A stretch of DNA of 64,000 nucleotides from Megalopta genalis (lineage: Eukaryota; Arthropoda; Insecta; Hymenoptera; Halictidae). Every line of letters starts with the position of its first letter. Positions within the stretch are counted from its first letter, which is position 1. A model generated the notes under the pieces. The model did not search any database, was not told the DNA's origin, and was given only the letters and a program-made list of their open reading frames with translations. Both the position numbers and the translations under genes were made by a program. Positions 39,115 through 50,156 of the stretch are shown piece after piece. The stretch covers positions 1,350,001 through 1,414,000 of the forward strand of contig NW_027476099.1 of NCBI RefSeq assembly GCF_051020955.1. The letters run 5' to 3'.

Positions 39115-42100
39115 TGCATTTCTTCATTTGTTCATTTGTGCATTTGTTCATTTGTTCATATGTTCATTTGTTCATTTGTTCATTTGTTCATTTGTTCATT
39201 TGTTCATTTGTTCATTTGTTCATTTGTTCATTTGTTCATTTGTTCATTTGTTCATTTGTTCATTTGTTCATTTGTTCATTTGTTCATTTGTTCATTTGTT
39301 CATTTGTTCATTTGTTCATTTGTTCATTTGTTCATTTGTCCATTTGTTCATTTGTTCATTTGTTCATTTGTTCATTTGTTCATTTGTTCATTTGTTCATT
39401 TGTTCATTTGTTCATTTGTTCATTTGTTCATTTGTTCATTTGTTCATTTGTTCATTTGTTCATTTGTTCATTTGTTCATTTGATCGTTTGTTCATTTGTC
39501 TATTCGCTCATTTGTTCATTTGTTCATTCGTTCATTTGTTCATTTGTTCATTTGTTCATTCGTTCATTTGTTCATTCGTTCATTCGTTCATTTGTCTATT
39601 CGCACATTTGTTCATTTGTTCATTTGTTCATTTGTTCATTTGTTCTTTTGTTCATTTGTTCATTTGTCCATTTGTTCATTTGTTCATTTGTACATTTGTT
39701 CGTTTGTTCATTTGTTCATTTGTTCATTTGTTCATTTGTTCATTTGTTCATTTGTTCATTTGTTCATTTGTTCATTTGTTCACTTTTTCATTGGTTCATT
39801 TGTTCATTTGTTCATTTGTTCATTTGTTCCTTCGTTCATTTGTCTATTCGCACATTTGTTCATTTGTTCATTTGTTCATTTGTTCATTTGTTCATTTGTT
39901 CATTTGTTCATTTGTTCATTTGTTCATTTGTTCAATTGTTCATTTGTTCATTTGTTCATTTGTTCATTTGTTCATTTGTTCATTTGTTCATTTGTTCATT
40001 TGTTCATTTGTTCATTTGTTCATTTGTTCATTTGTTCATTTGTTCATTTGTTCATTTGTTCATTTGTTCATTTGTTCATTTGTTCATTTGTTCATTTGTT
40101 CATTTGTTCATTTGTTCATTTGTTCATTTGTTCATTTGTTCATTTGTTCATTTGTTCATTTGTTCATTTGTTCATTTGTTCATTTGTTCATTTGTTCATT
40201 TGTTCATTTGTTCATTTGTTCATTTGTTCATTTGTTCATTTGTTCATTTGGTCATTTGTTCATTTGTTCATTTGTTCATTTGATCATTTGTTCATTTGTT
40301 CATTTGTTCATTTGTTCATTTGTTCATTTGTTCATTTGTTCATTTGTTCATTTGTTCATTTGTTCATTTGTTCATTTGTTCATTTGTTCATTTGTTCATT
40401 TGTTCATTTGTTCATTTGTTCATTTGTTCATTTGTTCATTTGTTCATTTGTTCATTTGTTCATTTGTTCATTTGTTCATTTGTTCATTTGTTCATTTGTT
40501 CATTTGTTCATTTGTTCACTTGTTCACTTTGCTCATTTGTTCGTTTGTTCATTTCTTCATTTCTTCATTTGTTCATTTGTTCATTTGTTCATTCGTTCAT
40601 TTGTTCATTCGTTCATTTGTTCATTCGTTCATTTGTTCATTTGTTCATTTGTTCATTTGTTCATTTGTTCATTCGTTCATTTGTTCATTTGTTCATTTGT
40701 TCATTTGTTCATTTGTTCATTTGTTCATCTGTTCATTTGTTCATTTGTTCATTTGTTCATTTGTTCATTTGTTCATTCGTTCATTTGTTCATTTGTTCAT
40801 CTGTTCATTTGTTCATTTGTTCATTTGTTCATTTGTTCATTTGTTCATTTGTTCATTTGTTCATTTGTTCATTTGTTCATTTGTTCATTTGTTCATTTGT
40901 TCATTTGTTCATTTGTCCATTTGTTCATTTGTTCATTTGTTCATTTGTTCATTTGTTCATTTGTTCATTTGTTCATTTGTTCATTTGTTCATTTGTTCAT
41001 TTGTTCATTTGTTCATTTGTTCATTTGTTCATTTGTTCATTTGTTCATTTGATCATTTGTTCATTTGTCTATTCGCTCATTTGTTCATTTGTTCATTCGT
41101 TCATTTGTTCATTTGTTCATTTGTTCATTCGTTCATTTGTTCATTCGTTCATTTGTCTATTCGCACATTTGTTCATTTGTTCATTTGTTCATTTGTTCAT
41201 TTGTTCTTTTGTTCATTTGTTCATTTGTCCATTTGTTCATTTGTTCATTTGTACATTTGTTCATTTGTTCATTTGTTCATTTGTTCATTTGTTCATTCGT
41301 TCATTTGTTCATTTGTTCATTTGTTCATTCGTTCATTTGTTCATTCGTTCATTCGTTCATTTGTCTATTCGCACATTTGTTCATTTGTTCATTTGTTCAT
41401 TTGTTCATTTGTTCGTTTGTTCATTTGTTCATTTGTTCATTTGTTCATTTGTTCATTTGTTCATTTGTTCATTTGTTCATTTGTTCATTTGTTCATTTGT
41501 TCATTTGTTCATTTGTGCATTTCTTCATTTGTTCATTTGTGCATTTGTTCATTTGTTCATATGTTCATTTGTTCATTTGTTCATTTGTTCATTTGTTCAT
41601 TTGTTCATTTGTTCATTTGTTCATTTGTTCATTTGTTCATTTGTTCATTTGTTCATTTGTTCATTTGTTCATTTGTTCATTTGTTCATTTGTTCATTTGT
41701 TCATTTGTTCATTTGTTCATTTGTCCATTTGTTCATTTGTTCATTTGTTCATTTGTTCATTTGTTCATTTGTTCATTTGTTCATTTGTTCATTTGTTCAT
41801 TTGTTCATTTGTTCATTTGTTCATTTGTTCATTTGTTCATTTGTTCATTTGTTCATTTGATCGTTTGTTCATTTGTCTATTCGCTCATTTGTTCATTTGT
41901 TCATTCGTTCATTTGTTCATTTGTTCATTTGTTCATTCGTTCATTTGTTCATTCGTTCATTCGTTCATTTGTCTATTCGCACATTTGTTCATTTGTTCAT
42001 TTGTTCATTTGTTCATTTGTTCTTTTGTTCATTTGTTCATTTGTCCATTTGTTCATTTGTTCATTTGTACATTTGTTCATTTGTTCATTTGTTCATTTGT

Positions 42101-43850
42101 TCATTTGTTCATTTGTTCATTTGTTCATTTGTTCATTTGTTCATTTGTTCATTTGTTCATTTGTTCATTTGTTCACTTTTTCATTGGTTCATTTGTTCAT
42201 TTGTTCATTTGTTCATTTGTTCCTTCGTTCATTTGTCTATTCGCACATTTGTTCATTTGTTCATTTGTTCATTTGTTCATTTGTTCATTTGTTCATTTGT
42301 TCATTTGTTCATTTGTTCATTTGTTCAATTGTTCATTTGTTCATTTGTTCATTTGTTCATTTGTTCATTTGTTCATTTGTTCATTTGTTCATTTGTTCAT
42401 TTGTTCATTTGTTCATTTGTTCATTTGTTCATTTGTTCATTTGTTCATTTGTTCATTTGTTCATTTGTTCATTTGTTCATTTGTTCATTTGTTCATTTGT
42501 TCATTTGTTCATTTGTTCATTTGTTCATTTGTTCATTTGTTCATTTGTTCATTTGTTCATTTGTTCATTTGTTCATTTGTTCATTTGGTCATTTGTTCAT
42601 TTGTTCATTTGTTCATTTGATCATTTGTTCATTTGTTCATTTGTTCATTTGTTCATTTGTTCATTTGTTCATTTGTTCATTTGTTCATTTGTTCATTTGT
42701 TCATTTGTTCATTTGTTCATTTGTTCATTTGTTCATTTGTTCATTTGTTCATTTGTTCATTTGTTCATTTGTTCACTTGTTCACTTTGCTCATTTGTTCG
42801 TTTGTTCATTTCTTCATTTCTTCATTTGTTCATTTGTTCATTTGTTCATTCGTTCATTTGTTCATTTGTTCATTTGTTCATTTGTTCATTTGTTCATTTG
42901 TTCATTTGTTCATTTGTTCATTTGTTCATTTGTTCATTTGTTCATTTGTTCATTTGTTCATTTGTTCATTTGTTCATTTGATCATTTGTTCATTTGTCTA
43001 TTCGCTCATTTGTTCATTTGTTCATTCGTTCATTTGTTCATTTGTTCATTTGTTCATTCGTTCATTTGTTCATTCGTTCATTTGTCTATTCGCACATTTG
43101 TTCATTTGTTCATTTGTTCATTTGTTCATTTGTTCTTTTGTTCATTTGTTCATTTGTCCATTTGTTCATTTGTACATTTGTTCATTTGTTCATTTGTTCA
43201 TTTGTTCATTTGTTCATTCGTTCATTTGTTCATTTGTTCATTTGTTCATTCGTTCATTTGTTCATTCGTTCATTCGTTCATTTGTCTATTCGCACATTTG
43301 TTCATTTGTTCATTTGTTCATTTGTTCATTTGTTCTTTTGTTCATTTGTTCATTTGTCCATTTGTTCATTTGTACATTTGTTCATTTGTTCATTTGTTCA
43401 TTTGTTCATTTGTTCATTTGTTCATTTGTTCATTTGTTCATTTGTTCACTTTTTCATTGGTTCATTTGTTCATTTGTTCATTTGTTCATTTGTTCCTTCG
43501 TTCCTTCGTTCATTTGTCTATTCGCACATTTGTTCATTTGTTCATTTGTTCATTTGTTCATTTGTTCATTTGTTCATTTGTTCATTTGTTCATTTGTTCA
43601 TTTGTTCATTTGTTCAATTGTTCATTTGTTCATTTGTTCATTTGTTCATTTGTTCATTTGTTCATTTGTTCATTTGTTCATTTGTTCATTTGTTCATTTG
43701 TTCATTTGTTCATTTGTTCATTTGTTCATTTGTTCATTTGTTCATTTGTTCATTTGTTCATTTGTTCATTTGTTCATTTGTTCATTTGTTCATTTGTTCA
43801 TTTGTTCATTTGTTCATTTGTTCATTTGTTCATTTGTTCATTTGTTCATT
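39115..43850 (+). repeat. Tandem duplication of about 2.4 kb in block D
   Basis: Paired markers: TGCATTTC modules 39115/41516 (offset 2401), ATCGTTTG 39483/41860 (2377), TTCACTTT-TTCATTGG 39779/42172 (2393) and GTCATTTG 40251/42588 (2337). ATCGTTTG occurs nowhere else that I could find, which makes it a private marker of this duplication. Offsets are all 1 modulo 8, accounted for by the single 9-bp unit at 40523. Confidence 0.8.
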
Positions 43851-46800
43851 TGGTCATTTGTTCATTTGTTCATTTGTTCATTTGTTCATTTGTTCATTTG
43901 TTCATTTGTTCATTTGTTCATTTGTTCATTTGTTCATTTGTTCATTTGTTCATTTGTTCATTTGTTCATTTGTTCATTTGTTCATTTGTTCATTTGTTCA
44001 TTTGTTCATTTGTTCATTTGTTCATTTGTTCATTTGTTCATTTGTTCATTTGTTCATTTGTTCATTTGTTCATTTGTTCATTTGTTCATTTGTGCGATTG
44101 TCTATTCGCTCATTTGTTCATTTGTTAATTCGTTCATTTGCCTATTCGCTCATTTGTTCATTTGTTCATTTGTTCATTTGTTCATTTGCTCATTTGCTCA
44201 TTTGCTCATTTGTTCATTTGTTCATTTGTTCATTTGTTCATTTGTTCACTTGTTCATTTGTTCATTTGTTCATTTGTTCATTTGTTCATTTGTTCATTTG
44301 TTCACTTGTTCACTTTGCTCATTTGTTCGTTTGTTCAGTTCTTCATTTCTTCATTTGTTCATTTGTCATTTGTTCATTTGTTCAATTGTTCATTTGTTCA
44401 TTTGTTCATTTGTTCATTTGTTCATTTGTTCATATGTTCATTTGTTCATTTGTTCATTTGTTCATTTGTTCATTCGTTCATTTGTCTATTCGCACATTCG
44501 TTCATTTGTTCATTTGTTCATTTGTTCATTTGTTCATTTGTTCATTTGTTCATTCGTTCATTTGTTCTTTTGTTCATTTGTTCATTTGTTCATTTGTTCA
44601 TTTGTTCATTTGTTCATTTGTTCATTTGTTCATTTGTTCATTTGTTCATTTGTTCATTTCTTCATTTCTTCATTTGTTCATTTGTTCATTTGTTAATTCG
44701 TTCATTTGCCTATTCGCTCATTTGTTAATTTGTTCATTTGTTCATTTGCTCATTTGCTCATTTGCTCATTTGCTCATTTGTTCATTTGTTCATTTGTTCA
44801 TTTGTTCATTTGTTCATTTGTTCATTTGCTCACTTGCTCATTTGTTCATTTGTTCATTTGTTCATTTGTTCATTTGTTCATTTGCTCTTTTGTTCATTTG
44901 TTCATTTGTTCATTTGTTCATTTGCTCTTTTGTTCATTTGTTCATTTGTTCATTTGTTCATTTGTTCATTTGTTCATTTGTTCATATTTTCATTTGTTCA
45001 TTTGTTCATTTGTTCATTTGTTCATTTGTTCATTTGTTCGTTTGTTCATTTGTTCATTTGTTCATTTGTTCATTTGTTCATTTGTTCATTTGTTCATTTG
45101 TTCATTTGTTCATTTGTGCATTTCTTCATTTGTTCATTTGTTCATTTGTTCATATGTTCATTTGTTCATTTGTTCATTTGTTCATTTGTTCATTTGTTCA
45201 TTTGTTCATTTGTTCATTTGTTCATTTGTTCATTTGTTCATTTGTTCATTTGTTCATTTGTTCATTTGTTCATTTGTTCATTTGTTCATTTGTTCATTTG
45301 TTCATTTGTTCATTTGTCCATTTGTTCATTTGTTCATTTGTTCATTTGTTCATTTGTTCATTTGTTCATTTGTTCATTTGTTCATTTGTTCATTTGTTCA
45401 TTTGTTCATTTGTTCATTTGTTCATTTGTTCATTTGTTCATTTGTTCATTTGTTCATTTGATCATTTGTTCATTTTTCTATTCGCTCATTTGTTCATTTG
45501 TTCATTCGTTCATTTGTTCATTTGTTCATTTGTTCATTCGTTCATTTGTTCATTCGTTCATTTGTCTATTCGCACATTTGTTCATTTGTTCATTTGTTCA
45601 TTTGTTCATTTGTTCTTTTGTTCATTTGTTCATTTGTCCATTTGTTCATTTGTTCATTTGTACATTTGTTCATTTGTTCATTTGTTCATTTGTTCATTTG
45701 TTCATTCGTTCATTTGTTCATTTGTTCATTTGTTCATTCGTTCATTTGTTCATTCGTTCATTCGTTCATTTGTCTATTCGCACATTTGTTCATTTGTTCA
45801 TTTGTTCATTTGTTCATTTGTTCTTTTGTTCATTTGTTCATTTGTCCATTTGTTCATTTGTACATTTGTTCATTTGTTCATTTGTTCATTTGTTCATTTG
45901 TTCATTTGTTCATTTGTTCATTTGTTCATTTGTTCACTTTTTCATTGGTTCATTTGTTCATTTGTTCATTTGTTCATTTGTTCCTTCGTTCATTTGTCTA
46001 TTCGCACATTTGTTCATTTGTTCATTTGTTCATTTGTTCATTTGTTCATTTGTTCATTTGTTCATTTGTTCATTTGTTCATTTGTTCATTTGTTCATTTG
46101 TTCAATTGTTCATTTGTTCATTTGTTCATTTGTTCATTTGTTCATTTGTTCATTTGTTCATTTGTTCATTTGTTCATTTGTTCATTTGTTCATTTGTTCA
46201 TTTGTTCATTTGTTCATTTGTTCATTTGTTCATTTGTTCATTTGTTCATTTGTTCATTTGTTCATTTGTTCATTTGTTCATTTGTTCATTTGTTCATTTG
46301 TTCATTTGTTCATTTGTTCATTTGTTCATTTGTTCATTTGTTCATTTGTTCATTTGTTCATTTGGTCATTTGTTCATTTGTTCATTTGTTCATTTGTTCA
46401 TTTGTTCATTTGTTCATTTGTTCATTTGTTCATTTGTTCATTTGTTCATTTGTTCATTTGTTCATTTGTTCATTTGTTCATTTGTTCATTTGTTCATTTG
46501 TTCATTTGTTCATTTGTTCATTTGTTCATTTGTTCATTTGTTCATTTGTTCATTTGTTCATTTGTTCATTTGTTCATTTGTTCATTTGTTCATTTGTTCA
46601 TTTGTTCATTTGTTCATTTGTTCATTTGTTCATTTGTTCATTTGTTCATTTGTTCATTTGTTCATTTGTTCATTTGTTCATTTGTGCGATTGTCTATTCG
46701 CTCATTTGTTCATTTGTTAATTCGTTCATTTGCCTATTCGCTCATTTGTTCATTTGTTCATTTGTTCATTTGTTCATTTGCTCATTTGCTCATTTGCTCA

Positions 46801-47600
46801 TTTGTTCATTTGTTCATTTGTTCATTTGTTCATTTGTTCACTTGTTCATTTGTTCATTTGTTCATTTGTTCATTTGTTCATTTGTTCATTTGTTCATTTG
46901 TTCACTTGTTCACTTTGCTCATTTGTTCGTTTGTTCAGTTCTTCATTTCTTCATTTGTTCATTTGTCATTTGTTCATTTGTTCAATTGTTCATTTGTTCA
47001 TTTGTTCATTTGTTCATTTGTTCATATGTTCATTTGTTCATTTGTTCATTTGTTCATTTGTTCATTCGTTCATTTGTCTATTCGCACATTCGTTCATTTG
47101 TTCATTTGTTCATTTGTTCATTTGTTCATTTGTTCATTTGTTCATTCGTTCATTTGTTCTTTTGTTCATTTGTTCATTTGTTCATTTGTTCATTTGTTCA
47201 TTTGTTCATTTGTTCATTTGTTCATTTGTTCATTTGTTCATTTGTTCATTTGTTCATTTGTTCATTTGTTCATTTGTTCATTTGCTCATTTGTTCATTTG
47301 TTCATTTGTTCATTTGTTCATTTGTTCATTTGTTCATTTGTTCATTTGTTCATTTGTTCATTTGTTCATTTGTTCATTTGTTCATTTGTTCATTTGTTCA
47401 TTTGTTCATTTGTTCATTTGTTCATTTGTTCATTTGTTCATTTGTTCATTTGTTCATTTGTTCATTAGTTCATTTGTTCATTTGTTCATTTGTTCATTTG
47501 TTCATTTGTTCATTTGTTCATTTGTTCATTTGTTCATTTGTTCATTTGTTCCTTCGTTCAATTGTCTATTCGCTCATTTGTACAATTGTTCATTCGTTCA
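43200..47600 (+). repeat. Tandem duplication of 2.5-2.6 kb in block D
   Basis: Paired markers: TTCATTGG pair 43445/45933 (offset 2488), GTCATTTG 43853/46365 (2512), TGCGATTG module 44093/46685 (2592), 9-bp unit 44309/46909 (2600) and 7-bp unit 44366/46966 (2600). Both copies carry the otherwise rare TTCAGTTC unit just before the 7-bp unit. Offsets are all 0 modulo 8, because one 9-bp and one 7-bp unit cancel. Limits are approximate. Confidence 0.8.
44693..44780 (+). repeat. TTAATTCG-TTAATTTG module, 3' part only
   Basis: Only the second half (TTAATTCG to four CTCATTTG) is present, joined to a TTCATTTC pair. Looks like a recombination junction. Confidence 0.75.
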
Positions 47601-47748
47601 TTTGTTCATTTGTCTATTCGCTCATTTGTTCATTTGTTCATTTGTTCATTTGTTCATTTGTTCCTTCGTTCATTTTTCTATTCGCTCATTTGTTCATTTG
47701 TTCATTCGATCATTTGTCTATTCGCTCATTTGTTCATTTGTTCATTAG
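47549..47748 (+). repeat. 208-bp module, copy 3 (200 bp, diverged)
   Basis: Both TTCAATCG units are missing or changed to TTCATTCG, and an additional TTCCTTCG precedes TTCATTTT. This gives the form seen in block E near 55840 and 63093, so the copy is intermediate between lineages. Confidence 0.85.
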
Positions 47749-47820
47749 TTCATTTGTTCATTTGTTCATTTGTTCATTTGTTCATTTGTTCATTTGTTCA
47801 TTTGTTCATTTGTTCATTTG

Positions 47821-48100
47821 TTAATTCGTTCATTTGCCTATTCGCTCATTTGTTAATTTGTTCATTTGTTCACTTGTTCATTTGTTCATTTGTTCATTTG
47901 TTCATTTGATCATTTGTTCATTTGATCATTTGTTCACTTGTTCACTTGCTCATTTGTTCGTTTGTTCATTTCTTCATTTCTTCATTTCTTCATTTGTTCA
48001 TTTGTTCATTTGTTAATTCGTTCATTTGCCTATTCGCTCATTTGTTAATTTGTTCATTTGTTCATTTGCTCATTTGCTCATTTGCTCATTTGCTCATTTG
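47821..48100 (+). repeat. TTAATTCG-TTAATTTG module, copy 3 (280 bp)
   Basis: Follows the third 208-bp module. It has CCTATTCG instead of CCTATTCC and TTCATTTG instead of the TTAATTTG before the first ATCATTTG. Confidence 0.85.
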
Positions 48101-49988
48101 TTCATTTGTTCATTTGTTCATTTGTTCATTTGTTCATTTGTTCATTTGTTCATTTGCTCACTTGCTCATTTGTTCATTTGTTCATTTGTTCATTTGTTCA
48201 TTTGTTCATTTGCTCTTTTGTTCATTTGTTCATTTGTTCATTTGTTCATTTGCTCTTTTGTTCATTTGTTCATTTGTTCATTTGTTCATTTGTTCATTTG
48301 TTCATTTGTTCATATTTTCATTTGTTCATTTGTTCATTTGTTCATTTGTTCATTTGTTCATTTGTTCATTTGTTCATTTGTTCATTTGTTCATTTGTTCA
48401 TTCGTTCATTCGTTCATTCGTTCATTTGTTCATTTGTTCATTTGTTCATTTGTTCATTTGTTCATTCGTTCATTTGTTCATTTGTTCATTTGTTCATTTG
48501 TTCATTTGTTCATTCGTTCATTCGTTCATTTGTTCATTTGTTCATTTGTTCATTTGTTCATTTGTTCATCTGTTCATTTGTTCATTTGTTCATTTGTTCA
48601 TTTGTTCATTTGTTCATTTGTTCATTTGTTCATTTGTTCATTTGTTCATTTGTTCATTTGTTCATTTGTTCATTTGTTCATTTGTTCATTTGTTCATTTG
48701 TTCATTTGTTCATTTGTTCATTTGTTCATTTGTTCATTTGTTCATTTGTTCATTTGTTCATTTGTTCATTTGATCATTTGTTCATTTGTTCATTTGTTCA
48801 TTTGTTCCTTCGTTCATTTGTCTATTCGCTCATTTGTTCATTTGTTCCTTCGTTCATTTGTCTATTCGCTCATTTGTTCATTTGTTCATTCGTTCATTTG
48901 TTCATTTGTTCATTTGTTCATTCGTTCATTTGTTAATTCGTTCATTTGTCTATTCGCACATTTGTTCATTTGTTCATTTGTTCATTTGTTCTTTTGTTCA
49001 TTTGTTCATTTGTCCATTTGTTCATTTGTACATTTGTTCATTTGTTCATTTGTTCATTTGTTCATTTGTTCATTTGTTCATTTGTTCATTTGTTCATTTG
49101 TTCACTTTTTCATTGGTTCATTTGTTCATTTGTTCATTTGTTCATTTGTTCCTTCGTTCATTTGTCTATTCGCACATTTGTTCACTTGTTCATTTGTTCA
49201 TTTGTTCATTTGTTCATTTGTTCATTTGTTCATTTGTTCATTTGTTCAATTGTTCATTTGTTCATTTGTTCATTTGTTCATTTGTTCATTTGTTCATTTG
49301 TTCATTTGTTCATTTGTTCATTTGTTCATTTGTTCATTTGTTCATTTGTTCATTTGTTCATTTGTTCATTTGTTCATTTGTTCATTTGTTCATTTGTTCA
49401 TTTGTGCATTTCTTCATTTGTTCATTTGTGCATTTGTTCATTTGTTCATATGTTCATTTGTTCATTTGTTCATTTGTTCATTTGTTCATTTGTTCATTTG
49501 TTCATTTGTTCATTTGTTCATTTGTTCATTTGTTCATTTGTTCATTTGTTCATTTGTTCATTTGTTCATTTGTTCATTTGTTCATTTGTTCATTTGTTCA
49601 TTTGTTCATTTGTTCATTTGTTCATTTGTTCATTTGTTCATTCGTTCATTTGTTCATTCGTTCATTCGTTCATTTGTTCATTTGTTCATTTGTTCATTTG
49701 TTCATTTGTTCATTTGTTCATTTGTTCATTTGTTCATTTGTTCATTTGTTCATTTGTTCATTTGTTCATTTGTTCATTTGTTCATTTGTTCAATTGTTCC
49801 TTCGTTCATTTGTCTATTCGCTTATTTGTTCATTTATTCATTCGTTCATTTGTCTATTCGCTCATTTGTTCATTTGTTCATTTGTTCATTTGTTCATTTG
49901 TTCATTTGTTCATTTGTTCATTTGTTCATTTGTTCATTTGTTGATTTGTTCATTTGTTCATTTGTTCATTTGTTCATTTGTTCATTCG

Positions 49989-50156
49989 TTCAGTTGTTCC
50001 TTCGTGCATTTGTACAATTGTTCATTCGTTCATTTGTTCATTTGTTCATTCGTTCATTTGTCTATTCGCTCATTTGTTCATTTTTTCATTTGTTCATTTG
50101 TTCATTTGTTCATTTGTATATTTGTTCATTTGTGCGATTGTCTATTCGCTCATTTG
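49989..50156 (+). repeat. 168-bp module, copy 7 (late subtype)
   Basis: First late-subtype copy. Preceded by TTCATTCG. It has TGCATTTG in place of the TTCATTTG after TTCCTTCG, TTCATTTG in place of ATCATTTG and of TTCAATTG, and only one TTCATTTT, so it is exactly one unit shorter than the early subtype. Confidence 0.9.

Larger units (their letters stand above)
27378..46372 (+). repeat. GTCATTTG unit, 5 copies
   Basis: A T-to-G change at the first base. Copies at 27378, 40251, 42588, 43853 and 46365, each inside a long plain run. Not found in blocks A, B or E. Confidence 0.85.
36124..48804 (+). repeat. Higher-order block D (about 12.68 kb)
   Basis: Opening landmark at 36124 and 36164. Matches the earlier blocks through 36444, 37156, 37524, 38139, 39115 and 39779. 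It is then expanded by two successive local duplications, 39.1-41.5 repeated at 41.5-43.8 kb, and 43.2-45.1 repeated at 45.7-47.6 kb. Four of the five GTCATTTG units in the window lie here (40251, 42588, 43853, 46365). The end (47549-48100) matches 29314-29849 and, less closely, 9091-9642. Confidence 0.75.

Noticed and set aside
35675..41860. Open reading frame of about 2,061 codons on the + strand
   Set aside because: It is the repeat translated: rotations of FICSFVHL with variant residues. The other two frames are equally open, there is no ATG at the start, no unique domain, and the frame ends at a variant unit that happens to contain a stop.
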